Notes under the pieces: generated by a model | What the model saw: the letters and a program-made list of their open reading frames with translations, nothing else | What the model was told of the DNA's origin: nothing | The model's database searches: none | Translations under genes and position numbers: made by a program | Shown: positions 7,486-15,821 of the stretch, in pieces | Numbering within the stretch: the first letter of the stretch is position 1 | Layout of the letters: every line of letters starts with the position of its first letter | NCBI GenBank assembly: GCA_029932425.1 | Contig: JAOZQC010000001.1 | Location: 691 to 24,976 of the forward strand | DNA from: Planctomycetota bacterium | GTDB lineage: Bacteria > Planctomycetota > JAJSAM01 | Length of the DNA: 24,286 nucleotides | Direction of reading: 5' to 3'

Positions 7486-8966
7486 TGCGCGGAGACGAAA
7501 CCCTTGCCCCGCTTTACGAGGCGCACCCGCCGGCCGGCCCGGCGATCGCCGCACCGGCACTCCACCCGGATCACCGGGGCCCCGAATCCGGTGAGATCGA
7601 GCTTCTTCACGGTGAGGACGAAGGTGTTCTTGGCGGGAGAGTAGGCGAACTTGACCAGGCCGCCGGTCGGCAGGGAGCCCTTGTAGGAGACCTTGCCCTT
7701 CTTCGACACCCGGGCCGCGCCGGCGGGGACGGTGAAGACCCTGTCCCCCACCGTCACCACCAGGTCGTTCGCCGAGGTGTCGATGCCCGGGGGGCCGTTG
7801 TACCACCGGCCTTTCACGCTGATGGAGTCCCGGCCCGGCTTCTTCACCTTGAGCTTCAGCTTCTTCAGATCGAGACCCGCGGAGCCTCGCGGCCAGATCT
7901 CCGTCCCGTCCCCGCGCCTGAGGGGCGTGAAGACGGATCCCTCCGGAAGGGTCGCGGTGAGGACCTCCCCTTCGGAGATCGTCACCCCTCGCCAGTCCGC
8001 TCCGAGACGCCCGTCGGCCCCGGACCGGCGGAGCACCACGGCATCGAAGGTGCCGCCGGCGGTGCCCGTGAGAGTGAGCTCCGCCGAAGGGGCCTCCGCC
8101 TCGAGGCAGTACTTCGGTTCTTCTCCCGGCAGCTCCACCCGCATGAGGAACGTCCCCGGGATCTCGTCGACCACCGTCCCGTCGGGGAGGACCCCGGACC
8201 GGCGCCCCTCCCCATCGGTGAGGAGCGGCGTCACCGGGCTCATGGTCACCACCGTGATCGATTCCGCCGGCGCGATCTCGCCCCAGGATCTCAGGCTTGC
8301 GATGGGGGGATAGGTGTCGGGGTAGCGGCCCCCGCTGGTAGCCGGGTAGAGATCCCGGTAGGCGGGGTCGGGGTCCACGGTCGCCGCCGCTCCCGCCCGC
8401 GCCGGGGGCCATTCCGCCCAGGTGAAGGCCTGTTTCTCCGCCGACCACAGGGGGTCGAGGACATAGCCGTCGTTCCACTGCTTCCCCCGGGGGTAGAAGG
8501 CGACGGCCCGGTACCCCTCGCCGGTGACGATGGGCGCCCAGTCGTACCCGTCCACCAGGGCCGCTTCTTCCGGGAACGAACGGAGGAAGTCCAGGAAGGC
8601 CAGGGTCTCGAGCTGCATCGCCGAGCTCAGGGACGTGGAACCTCCGTGCCCGGCGAGGAACTCGACGGTGGCTTCCTCCACCCCCCCTTCCTCCAGGAAG
8701 AGGGATCGGGAGAGTCCGTACTCCGCGGCCCAGCCCTCGCGGCTGTCGTGAAGCTCGAGAAAGACCTCCTCGAGGTCGGTGCCCGGAACCATCATGACCG
8801 CCCGCGACTCCCGGATCGTCTCTCCTCCGATCTCGGCGATTGCCGCCACGGTGGCGGGTCGGAGGAGGCCGTGGTCGGGTCCGCTGGGGTCGCTGTAGAG
8901 ACGGATGTGGCCCACGCGGTCGTTTCGCTCTTCCCGGATGACGGGAGTGTGCGCGGTGAGGATCAC
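7482..8966 (-). pseudogene. C-terminal two-thirds of frameshifted secreted Ig-like protein
   Basis: This frame encodes about 494 aa that continue the protein started at 9676 in another frame. The first residues (IAAVILTAHTPVIREERNDRVGHIRLY) complete an invasin-type (Big_1-like) Ig domain whose beginning is in the upstream frame. A central region of unknown fold (with NDGYVLDPLWS) follows, then a beta-rich stretch. The C-terminus is Lys-rich and begins DLKKLKLKVKKPGRDSISVK; such terminal domains recur in large secreted proteins of GC-rich environmental bacteria. One G missing from the run at 8976-8978 would explain the break. Alternatively a GTG at 8966 overlaps the upstream TGA as GTGA, so a translationally coupled second polypeptide is formally possible. 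The function is not recognised; an extracellular structural or binding role is inferred. Confidence 0.65.
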
Positions 8967-9676
8967 GGCCGCGATCCCTCGTCCGTCCTCACCGTCACGC
9001 CGTCGGTGGCGCTGAGAGCCTGCTCGGCGGGATAGCTGAACTCGGCGTTGAAGAGATCGAAGAAGGTGTACGGGAGGGCCTTCATCTCGTCGAGTCGGCC
9101 GAGATTGGTCGTGAAGGTGACGTGTGCCTCCGGAACCGGCTCCCCGCACTCCGTCACCAGGGCCTCGATCCTCTTCCAGGACTGGCCGTCCATCCTCAGG
9201 CCGTCCGGGATCTCCGGAACTTCCCGCAGCGTGATCCTGGGCTCCGCCCTGAGGATCAGGATCTGCTTCTTCTCGGTGTAGTACCAGTCGCCCCAGGAGC
9301 TCTTCTGGTACTTCACCTGGATCTCCGCCATCGTCCCCACCTCGCCCACCACCTCGAACTCCCAGGTGGGCGGTCCGTTCCAGGCCATGGTCCATTCGTA
9401 GGCCGAGCCGTGAAAGGAGACCCCCGGCTGGTCCGTGGTGTCCCAGCCCTTGTGGTGCATCCAGGCCCGTACGAACCGGAGGTTCGACGTCAGGACCTGG
9501 GTGCTTTCGTGGCCCCCGTTGCTGGTCATGGTGACCTGGATCAGGCTGCACCGCTTCGCCTTGCCGGGCGGGGGGGCGGGCTCGAGGGTGTCCGGCGGGT
9601 CCTCGGCGGAAACGTTCCCGGCCGCGAGGAGGAACAGGAGGGCCATCGGCGGAAAGGCCGCGAGCGCGTGCCGCAT
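8963..9676 (-). pseudogene. N-terminal third of frameshifted secreted Ig-like protein
   Basis: This frame encodes 237 aa with a signal peptide (hydrophobic AAFPPMALLFLLAAG, cleavage likely after VSA). A beta-rich region and the first strands of an invasin-like Ig domain follow (GEPVPEAHVTFTTNLGRLDE ... TDGVTVRTDEG). The frame then reads SRP and stops at 8963. The expected continuation of that domain (a TDEG-[IV]A-x-V-x-LT pattern) is intact in the next frame, so the stop is best read as a frameshift at the G-run 8976-8978. The ATG at 9676 has GGGGAG 6 nt before it. The full protein would be about 731 aa, secreted or surface-exposed. It lies just downstream of the Nudix gene on the same strand, with a strong hairpin between them. 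Confidence 0.65.
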
Positions 9677-9729
9677 CGCATTCTCCCCGGGGGGCTGGGG
9701 GTTCGAGAGTCAGCACTCGTAACGACGAT

Positions 9730-9773
9730 CCGCCCCGGCGACCACTCGGGAGAGCCCCATGTCGCCGGGGCGG
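9730..9773. terminator. Strong 13-bp hairpin downstream of the Nudix gene
   Basis: CCGCCCCGGCGAC (9730-9742) and its perfect reverse complement (9761-9773) flank an 18-nt loop. It starts 14 nt after the Nudix stop in the direction of transcription and lies before the next minus-strand gene. It has no U-tract, but stem length and position support termination or RNA 3'-end protection. Confidence 0.5.
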
Positions 9774-9786
9774 TGAAGGCTGCCAT

Positions 9787-10197
9787 TCACTCCCGCCTCC
9801 GTATGTAACCTTCAAAGAACTCCGCGTCCTTCGGGTGGGTGAGGAGGGCGGCCACCTCCGCCTCCGGGACCCACCGGGCCTCGGGGTGCTTCGGGTCCCG
9901 CGGGGCCAGCCGCGTCTGCCGGGTGGTGAAGAGGAAGAAGGTGATCGTCTTCATCTCCGTGGGGTCGTCCCCCCCGTCGAGGGCGATCCGGGGCCGCCGG
10001 TAGGTCCCGAGCTCCCGCACCGGGGTGAGATCGGTGAGGCCCGTCTCCTCCTCGATCTCCCGGAGCGCGGCCTGGAGCAGGGTCTCCCGCTTCTTCCGCC
10101 TCCCCTTGGGAAGCGACCAGACGCCGCCCCGCTGGGCCACCACCGCCACGAGCCCGTCCCGCACCACCACCCCCCCCGCGCTCACCGTCTCCTTCAT
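9787..10197 (-). CDS. Nudix hydrolase (MutT-like)
   Basis: This is a 136-aa hydrolase of nucleoside-diphosphate-linked compounds. The Nudix box GX5EX7REUXEEXGU is complete (GRRKKRETLLQAALREIEEETGL), giving the Mg-binding REXXEE core. The start SAGGVVVRDGLVAVVAQRGGVWSLPKG resembles diadenosine polyphosphate hydrolases or house-cleaning MutT proteins, where GGVVVR and WSLPKG are typical. The C-terminal HPEARWVPEAEVAALL is the usual last Nudix segment. The ATG at 10197 sits 8 nt after a TAGAAT -10, and the intervening GGGAGG is too close to work as a normal Shine-Dalgarno, so the message may be leaderless. Substrate specificity cannot be told from sequence; Ap4A-type or oxidised nucleotides are candidates. 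Confidence 0.88.
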   Translation of the reverse strand: MKETVSAGGVVVRDGLVAVVAQRGGVWSLPKGRRKKRETLLQAALREIEEETGLTDLTPVRELGTYRRPRIALDGGDDPTEMKTITFFLFTTRQTRLAPRDPKHPEARWVPEAEVAALLTHPKDAEFFEGYIRRRE

Positions 10198-10205
10198 GGC
10201 CTCCC

Positions 10206-10211
10206 ATTCTA
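10206..10211 (-). promoter_or_regulatory. -10 hexamer of the Nudix gene
   Basis: Minus-strand TAGAAT, preceded by CCGGT, ends 8 nt before the ATG at 10197. It shares the CCGG-plus-hexamer layout with several other genes in the window. Confidence 0.45.
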
Positions 10212-10283
10212 ACCGGCGCGCCGGGTGAGGAACATGCGCCCGCCCGCATGGTTCTTCGGGGCTGCCGGTGATGTCTCCCCCCT

Positions 10284-10444
10284 GCTTCCGGGAACGGGCT
10301 TGCCTCGGAGCGCGGGGCGCGTGGCCCACCCCCGGCGCCTGTTCGGCGAGAGCTCGTCGTCCCGGGGCGGGTCGTGACGGGGAGCCGCCGCGCCGGGGGC
10401 GGCGGGAACCGGCGGATGCCGCGCGTTCCGACGGGGAGTGCGGG
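10284..10444 (-). repeat. Intergenic repeat family, copy E
   Basis: Read on the minus strand, this copy starts directly after the stop codon of the epimerase remnant. The head is CCGCACTCCCCGTCGGAACG and the tail AAGCCCGTTCCCGGAAGC. Head and tail match copy D (23411-23566), which also starts immediately after a stop codon. The middle is diverged. Confidence 0.5.
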
Positions 10445-10839
10445 TCAGGTCGCGGAGTCGGGGCGCCAGTGGCGGGCGAGCTCGGAAGCGTACCGCCGCC
10501 CCAGCTCCTCCGCGTGATCCGCGAGCCACTCCGTGAGCCGCGTGGGGCAGGTGGGGGCCCCCGCGAGACGAGGAGGCCGGCGGCGAGCCCCCGGATCTCC
10601 GCCCGCGTGAGCACCACGTCGCCGAGGAACCGGCCGGCCAGGAAGCCGGCGAGATGGACCAGGGGGCCCGGCATGGGGAGGACCGGGGTGCGCGCGCCCA
10701 GGGCGTCGCGGATCGTGCGCACCAGGTCCGCGAAGGAGAAGACCTCCGGCCCCACCGCGTCCCGCACGCGGTTCTCCGCGCCGTCGATCTCCCGGACGGG
10801 GATTGTCCCGGCGGCGGGGGGGCCATCCGGTACATTCAC
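10445..10839 (-). pseudogene. Remnant of an NAD(P)-dependent epimerase/dehydratase-like gene, truncated and frameshifted
   Basis: Only about 130 C-terminal residues of an extended-SDR/NDUFA9-like protein remain. The first frame carries NRVRDAVGPEVFSFADLVRTIRDALG and ends DVVLTRAEIRGLAAGLLVS, typical of the end of such NAD(P)-binding epimerase-like proteins. The second frame carries PTRLTEWLADHAEELGRRYASELARHWR and the stop. The switch occurs in a G5/C5 run (about 10552-10562), where one extra G would restore the reading SRGAPTCPTRLTEW. The Rossmann N-terminal domain (about 170 aa) is absent, because sequence upstream is the promoter of the divergent HAD gene. It is therefore almost certainly non-functional. 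The frameshift itself could be a sequencing slip, but the truncation cannot. Confidence 0.65.
10831..10836 (+). promoter_or_regulatory. -10 hexamer of the HAD-polA operon
   Basis: TACATT, preceded by CCGG, ends 7 nt before the ATG at 10844. The gap contains only CACGGGG, so a leaderless transcript is likely. It lies over the broken 5' end of the divergent epimerase remnant. Confidence 0.45.
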
Positions 10840-10843
10840 GGGG

Positions 10844-11641
10844 ATGGGAGACGACGGCCGAGACGAGCCTCGAGGCGACCACCGGAACGGGCGGATCCGG
10901 GCCCTCGATCCGCCGCCCCGCGGGGTGCTCTTCGACTACGGGAACACCCTGATTCCCTTCGGCCGGAGGGAGATGGACCGGATCGGCGACGCCCTCGTCC
11001 GCTTCGTGCGGGAGAAGCTCCCGGACCGGGCGCCCCTCGAGATCCGGGACGCCCTCACGGAGACCTGGGTGGACCTCCACCGGGAGCGGATCACGACCCT
11101 CCGGGAATCGGACACACGCGACGTGATCCGGGGGACCTTCGCCCGGCTCGGTGCCCCGGCGCCGGGCCCCGCCTTCGAGGAGGAGGGTCTCCGGGTCATC
11201 GTCCGGGCCTTCACGTCGGCGTCCCGCCTCGGGGAGGGCTCGCTGACCGTGCTCTCCCGGCTCCGGGAGCGCGGCTTCCGCCTGGGGCTCCTTTCGAACT
11301 ACTCGCTGGGAGAGGCGATCCGGGCGTCGCTGGCGAAGCTCGACCTCCATCGGTGGTTCGACGCGGTGGTGGTGTCCGGCGACCTGGGATGGGTGAAGCC
11401 GCACCCGGAGGTCTTCCGGGAGGCGGCCCGCCGGCTCGGACTGCCCCCGGCGGAGATCCTCTACGTGGGGGACAACCCCCGGGCGGACATCGCGGGGGCG
11501 AAGGCGGCGGGGATGCGCGCGGCCCACGTCACCCAGCACCTCGACGGCGCCTACCACTTCGAGCATCCCGACGAGAATGCGGCGGAGGTGGCGCCGGATC
11601 TCGTCTGCGAGCGGCTCGCCGACCTCATCGCGGAGGACTGA
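10844..11641 (+). CDS. HAD-superfamily hydrolase with DxGNT motif I
   Basis: This is a 265-aa HAD-like hydrolase (subfamily I cap). Motif I is VLFDYGNTL (nucleophile D31), motif II LLSNYS, motif III the Lys in GWVKPHPEVF and motif IV YVGDNPRADIAGAKAAGM. In motif I the second Asp of the usual DxD phosphatase signature is Gly, as in haloacid-dehalogenase-like and some non-phosphatase members, so it may not be a simple phosphatase. The charged first ~20 residues are outside the fold. The start at 10844 is preferred because a -10 lies just before it. The stop is 2 nt before polA, so the genes are co-transcribed. The substrate is unknown. Confidence 0.85.
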   Translation: MGDDGRDEPRGDHRNGRIRALDPPPRGVLFDYGNTLIPFGRREMDRIGDALVRFVREKLPDRAPLEIRDALTETWVDLHRERITTLRESDTRDVIRGTFARLGAPAPGPAFEEEGLRVIVRAFTSASRLGEGSLTVLSRLRERGFRLGLLSNYSLGEAIRASLAKLDLHRWFDAVVVSGDLGWVKPHPEVFREAARRLGLPPAEILYVGDNPRADIAGAKAAGMRAAHVTQHLDGAYHFEHPDENAAEVAPDLVCERLADLIAED

Positions 11642-11643
11642 CC

Positions 11644-14340
11644 ATGGCCGAACCGGAGCGCCTCTTCCTGCTCGACGGCACGGCCCTCGCCTACCGCTCC
11701 TACTACGCCTTCATCCGCAACCCCCTCTTCGACGCCAAGGGCCGGAACGTCTCCGCGGTCTACGGGTTCGTGGGGACCCTCTTCCGGCTCCTGGAGACGG
11801 AGAAGCCCGAGCACCTGGCGGTGGCCTTCGACCCGCCCGGACCCACGTTCCGGCACGAGCGGTATCCGGAGTACAAGGCCACGCGGGAGAAGATGCCGGA
11901 CGAGATGGTGGATTCCCTCCCCGGCATCCGGGCCGCGGTGGAAGGGTTCCGGATCCCCGTCTTCGAGGTGCCGGGCTTCGAGGCGGACGACGTGCTCGGC
12001 ACCCTCGCGCGCCGGGCGGAGGAGAAGGGGATCGAGGTCTGGCTCGTCACCGGGGACAAGGACCTCATGCAGCTCGTGACGGACCGGGTCCGGATCTACA
12101 ACATCCTGAAGGCGGGGGTGGAGCTGGAGAGGATCGGCCCGGAGGAGGTGGTGGAGAAGCTCGGGGTGCCCCCCGAGCGGGTCGTCGACTACCTGGGCCT
12201 CGTGGGGGACGCCTCGGACAACATTCCCGGGGTGCCCGGCATCGGCCCGAAGACGGCCCGGGCGCTGCTGGCGACCTGGGGCTCCATGGACGCGCTGCTG
12301 GAGAGGGCGGAGGAGGTGAAGGGGAAGCGGGCCCGGGAGAACCTGGTGCGCTACCGGGACCAGGCCCTCCTCTCGCGGGAGCTGGCCACGATCCGGACCG
12401 ACGTCCCCCTCGACTTCGACTGGGAAGCCCTCCGCGTGGGGGAGAAGGACGACCGGAAGCTCATCGCTCTCTTCCGGGACTACCAGTTCAACAGCTTCCT
12501 CCTGAAGCTCGGCACCGGAAGGGACGAGGGCGAGGCCACCTGCCGCACCGTGCAGAGCGAGGCGGAGCTCGAGGACCTCCTGGCCCGCCTCCGGAGCGTC
12601 CCCCGGTTCGTGGTGGACACGGAGACCACCGCCCTCGACCCCATGCGGGCCGACCTCGTGGGCCTCTCCTTCTCCACGGCTCCGAAGGAGGCCTGGTACG
12701 TCCCCCTGAACCTCTCCCCCTCCTACCTGCCCCGGGAGGAGATCCTCGACCGCCTCCGCCCCGTGCTCGAGGATCCGGGGCTGGGCAAGGCGGGGCAGAA
12801 CATCAAGTACGACATGAAGGTGCTCGCCCGCGCGGGGATCCGGCTCGAGGGGATCACCTTCGACACCATGGTGGCCTCGTTCCTCCTGGAGCCCGGGAGC
12901 CGCCAGCACAACCTCGACACCCTGGCCCTCGTCCACCTCGACTTCCGGAAGATCCCCACCTCCGCGATCATCGGGAAGGGCAAGGACGAGGTGACGATGG
13001 CGGACGTCCCCGTGGAGAAGGTGGCGCCCTACGCCTGCGAGGACGCGGACATCACCATGCGTCTCGTGGAGCGGTTCACCCCCCGGCTCGCCGAGGCCGG
13101 TCTCGACCGCCTGAACGACGAGGTGGAGGTGCCCCTCATCTCCGTGCTCGCCCGCATGGAGATGCACGGCGTCCTGGTGGATACCGGCCGGCTCCGGGCC
13201 ATGTCCGAGCGGATGGCGGCGGAGATCGAGCGCCTCGAGGCCGAGATCCGGCGGGAGGCCGGGTGCGACTTCAACGTGAGCTCGCCCCCGCAGCTCGGGG
13301 AGGTCCTCTTCGAGAAGCTGCGGATCCACGAGGGTCGTCGCGGGAAGCCGAAGCGGACGAAGACCCGGCAGTACGCCACGGACCAGGAGACGCTCGCCCG
13401 CTACGCCGACCACCCGATCATCCGGAAGATCCTCGACTACCGGGAGTACGTGAAGCTGAAGGGAACCTACGTGGACTCGCTCCCCGCCCTGGTGAACCCC
13501 GAGACGGGGCGGATCCACGCCTCCTACCACCAGACGCAGGCGGTGACGGGGCGCCTCTCCGCGTCCGATCCGAACCTCCAGAACATCCCCGTGCGGACGG
13601 AGGTGGGACGGGAGATCCGCACCGCCTTCGTGGCCCCCGAGGGCCGCCGGCTCCTCTCCGCCGACTACAGCCAGATCGAGCTCCGGGTCATGGCCCATCT
13701 CTCCGGGGACGAGACGCTCATCGCCGCCTTCCGGGAGGGGAAGGACATCCATACCGACACCGCGGCGCGGATCTTCGGCGTACCCTCCGGGGAGGTGGAC
13801 GCCACCCTGCGCAACCGCGCCAAGGCCATCAACTTCGGGATCATCTACGGGATGGGCCCCCGCCGGCTCGCCTCCACCACCGGCATCTCGATGGAGGAGG
13901 CGACGGAGTTCATCCAGGCCTACTTCCGGACCTACCCCGGCGTCCGGGCCTTCCAGGAGGAGCAGAAACGGCGGGCCCGGGAGGAAGGCTACGTCCAGAC
14001 CCTGCTCGGCCGGCGCCGCTGGATCCGGGACGAGATCCTCTCGCGCGACCGCCGGGTCCAGGTGAACGCCGAGAACGTGGCCATCAACACGCCGATCCAG
14101 GGCACGGCCGCGGACATGATCAAGGTGGCGATGGTGCGGATCGACCGCCGGCTCCTCGACGAGGGGCTCCGGGCCCGCATGATCATCCAGGTCCACGACG
14201 AGCTGGTCCTGGAGGTTCCGGAGGCGGAGATGGCGGCGGTGCGGGAGATCGTGCGGGCGGAGATGGAGGGGGCGATCGAGCTGGCCGTCCCCGTCCTGGT
14301 GGACCTGGGCGAGGGCGCGAACTGGCTCGAAGCCCACTGA
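11644..14340 (+). CDS. polA: DNA polymerase I
   Basis: This is a complete 898-aa family A DNA polymerase for Okazaki-fragment processing and repair synthesis. The 5' nuclease domain (about 1-290) opens with LFLLDGTALAYRSYYAF and contains GDKDLMQLV and GDASDNIPGVPGIGPKTA. The 3'-5' proofreading domain (about 310-490) keeps all acidic residues: D325/E327 in VDTETTAL, the Asp in GQNIKYDMK and the YxxxD in YACEDAD. The polymerase domain has motif A LLSADYSQIELR (D674), motif B RNRAKAINFGIIYG and motif C IIQVHDELVLEV (D852). Unlike Thermus or many Gram-positive polA, the exonuclease is therefore intact. The ATG at 11644 is 2 nt after the HAD stop; there is no strong Shine-Dalgarno, so coupling to that gene is likely. 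A PspC-domain gene follows 51 nt later. Confidence 0.97.
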   Translation: MAEPERLFLLDGTALAYRSYYAFIRNPLFDAKGRNVSAVYGFVGTLFRLLETEKPEHLAVAFDPPGPTFRHERYPEYKATREKMPDEMVDSLPGIRAAVEGFRIPVFEVPGFEADDVLGTLARRAEEKGIEVWLVTGDKDLMQLVTDRVRIYNILKAGVELERIGPEEVVEKLGVPPERVVDYLGLVGDASDNIPGVPGIGPKTARALLATWGSMDALLERAEEVKGKRARENLVRYRDQALLSRELATIRTDVPLDFDWEALRVGEKDDRKLIALFRDYQFNSFLLKLGTGRDEGEATCRTVQSEAELEDLLARLRSVPRFVVDTETTALDPMRADLVGLSFSTAPKEAWYVPLNLSPSYLPREEILDRLRPVLEDPGLGKAGQNIKYDMKVLARAGIRLEGITFDTMVASFLLEPGSRQHNLDTLALVHLDFRKIPTSAIIGKGKDEVTMADVPVEKVAPYACEDADITMRLVERFTPRLAEAGLDRLNDEVEVPLISVLARMEMHGVLVDTGRLRAMSERMAAEIERLEAEIRREAGCDFNVSSPPQLGEVLFEKLRIHEGRRGKPKRTKTRQYATDQETLARYADHPIIRKILDYREYVKLKGTYVDSLPALVNPETGRIHASYHQTQAVTGRLSASDPNLQNIPVRTEVGREIRTAFVAPEGRRLLSADYSQIELRVMAHLSGDETLIAAFREGKDIHTDTAARIFGVPSGEVDATLRNRAKAINFGIIYGMGPRRLASTTGISMEEATEFIQAYFRTYPGVRAFQEEQKRRAREEGYVQTLLGRRRWIRDEILSRDRRVQVNAENVAINTPIQGTAADMIKVAMVRIDRRLLDEGLRARMIIQVHDELVLEVPEAEMAAVREIVRAEMEGAIELAVPVLVDLGEGANWLEAH

Positions 14341-14391
14341 TCGGGGCGGACTCCCCGCGTCCGGCGGGAGGAGGAGAAGGAGGAGGTGTCC

Positions 14392-14655
14392 ATGAGGGGA
14401 GGAGACGGGCCCCCGCCGGCCCCGCCCCTCGCGCGGAGGCGCGACGGGCCGATCGCGGGCGTGTGCGCGGGGATCGCCGCCTGGTTCGGCTGGGGATCCC
14501 GGGAGCTCCGCCGCCTCCGCATCGCCTGGCTCGTCCTCGCCGTGCTCACCCTCCTGCCCTCGGCGAACTACGTGGCCCTCTGGGCCTACCTCCCCCTCGA
14601 GGGTGAGGAGGGAGAGGACGGAGATCCGTCGCGCCCGGGGCGCGGAGGCGGCTGA
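14392..14655 (+). CDS. Small PspC-domain membrane protein
   Basis: The 87-aa product is essentially one PspC domain. LARRRDGPIAGVCAGIAAWFGW is the family N-terminal signature (basic patch, then GVCxGIAxYFG). A hydrophobic helix LRIAWLVLAVLTLLP and ALWAYLPL follow, then an acidic/Gly tail. PspC domains are associated with membrane-stress sensing, but stand-alone ones are widespread and of unclear role. The ATG at 14392 is chosen over the GTG 6 nt upstream because GGAGG ends 5 nt before it. It lies 51 nt after polA on the same strand, probably in the same transcript. Confidence 0.85.
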   Translation: MRGGDGPPPAPPLARRRDGPIAGVCAGIAAWFGWGSRELRRLRIAWLVLAVLTLLPSANYVALWAYLPLEGEEGEDGDPSRPGRGGG

Positions 14656-15013
14656 GCCGGGCCCCCGTCCCCGGCCTCCGGGAAGGGAAGCCGGCTTCGC
14701 CGGCCGCGCCTCGAGATCGTCGTCGAGGGTCGGGGGCGCGCCCGCGGGCATCCCGAGGCCGGTCCGGGACCGTGCGCACCCGCGCCCGCGCCGGGGTCCC
14801 GGCGGTCCCGGGATCCCGCCGCCGCCGGAGCGTCCGGAGGTCCCTCGCTCCGATCGTGCCGCGGCGGGGGTGGATTCCCGGTTTGAGCCGGGTCTCTCGA
14901 ATGGAGAGGGGAGGCAGGGAGCGGGGAGGGGACGCAAGACGTTTGCCGGCAAGGGGTTCGCCGATTCCCCCGCGATCCGGGGGCTCGGCACGGGCCTTGC
15001 CCGGGGGGCGGGC
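14656..15013. other. 358-bp spacer with stem-loops
   Basis: No gene is supported. Just after the PspC gene are two hairpins: GCCGGC-TTC-GCCGGC (14690-14704) and CCTCGA...TCGAGG (14709-14728), a likely transcript end. Further on, CCCGG-TTTGAG-CCGGG (14877-14892) and CTCTC-GAATG-GAGAG (14894-14908) form two adjacent small stem-loops, about 105 nt before the next start codon. These could be leader structure, but no known riboswitch was recognised. Bases about 14800-14825 resemble the GGATCCCGCCG module of the intergenic repeat family. Confidence 0.4.
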
Positions 15014-15664
15014 ATGAGGAACCGACTGAAGGGAGCGACCGACACCCGCGCGGAGATCCGGGAGGGGCTCCAGGCGATCCTCGCCGCCCTCATCGGGCGG
15101 GCCGCGCGCGGCGGCCGCCATCCGCAGCTCTCCGAGGCCGGGGCGGACCTCGGAAGGATCGTCTCCCACGCGGCCCGGGTCCGCCTCGCGATCCGGGAGA
15201 CCGACTCCGGGGGGGAGGACCGGGACTTCGCGGCGGGGCTGGTCCGGGAGCTGGGGGCGCGGGTGGTCCTCGCCCGGACCCCCATGGCGCCCTCCGGGGG
15301 GAAGGCGCCCGCCGCCTTCGAGCATGCCTTCCTCCTCGCCCAGCTCGGCCCCCTCATGAAGCACGTGCGGGACCGGGGCGGCGACCCCGATCAGCCCGGC
15401 GGCTGGCAGTGGGCGGACGCCCTGCCCATGGGGCGGCTCGCCGTGGCGCCCGGGGAGAGCGTGACCCTGGTGGCCGCCCGCCCCGACCCCTCCTCCCCGG
15501 GGCGCGGGATCGGGCTGGCGCTGCTGGGCCGGAGACCGGGCGACGGCCGGGGTCCCCCGCCGGCCCCGGTGATCTCCTTCACCTTGATCGTGCCGTACTA
15601 CCGGCAGGAGGAGACGGGCCCGAGCCTCCCGCACGCCTACACCCTGCAGGTCGAGGTGGCCTGA
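15014..15664 (+). CDS. Hypothetical protein, 216 aa
   Basis: I do not recognise this protein. It has an alpha-helical, Arg/Ala-rich N-terminal half (DTRAEIREGLQAILAALIGR ... LGRIVSHAARVRLAIRETD). The C-terminal half is beta-like (MGRLAVAPGESVTLVAARP ... PVISFTLIVPYYRQEE ... YTLQVEVA). There is no signal peptide or membrane segment, so it is probably cytoplasmic. The ATG at 15014 is preceded only by G-rich sequence (GGGGGGCGGGC), so the start is not certain. It is not closely linked to the genes on either side. The coding call rests on frame length, sensible composition and strong third-position GC in this frame, while overlapping frames are Arg/Pro/Gly-dominated. Confidence 0.6.
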   Translation: MRNRLKGATDTRAEIREGLQAILAALIGRAARGGRHPQLSEAGADLGRIVSHAARVRLAIRETDSGGEDRDFAAGLVRELGARVVLARTPMAPSGGKAPAAFEHAFLLAQLGPLMKHVRDRGGDPDQPGGWQWADALPMGRLAVAPGESVTLVAARPDPSSPGRGIGLALLGRRPGDGRGPPPAPVISFTLIVPYYRQEETGPSLPHAYTLQVEVA

Positions 15665-15744
15665 GGCCCCCTCCCCCCCGCGGGACCCGCGTCCCGGGGC
15701 GCCGCTTCTCCCCGTTTTCCCGGGGTTTCCGGGTGAGGTGGGGG

Positions 15745-15773
15745 TTCAACCGGGGCCGGGAGCACGCTATCAT
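15745..15773 (+). promoter_or_regulatory. Putative promoter of the 15822 gene
   Basis: TTCAAC (15745-15750), a 17-nt spacer and TATCAT (15768-15773) resemble -35 and -10 boxes in otherwise GC-rich DNA. They leave a leader of about 40 nt with a Shine-Dalgarno before the ATG at 15822. Confidence 0.45.
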
Positions 15774-15821
15774 GGGCGCGGGGTCACTCCCCTTGTCCGG
15801 GCCGGCGAGGGAGGCGCGCAG

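Noticed and set aside
14880..14990. Possible tRNA or known riboswitch
   Set aside because: No cloverleaf, T-loop or recognised riboswitch core could be assembled; only two simple hairpins are visible.
11551..15634. Very long antisense open frames opposite polA
   Set aside because: High GC removes stop codons from alternative frames; the translations have low-complexity composition and no motifs, while polA is unambiguous on the plus strand.
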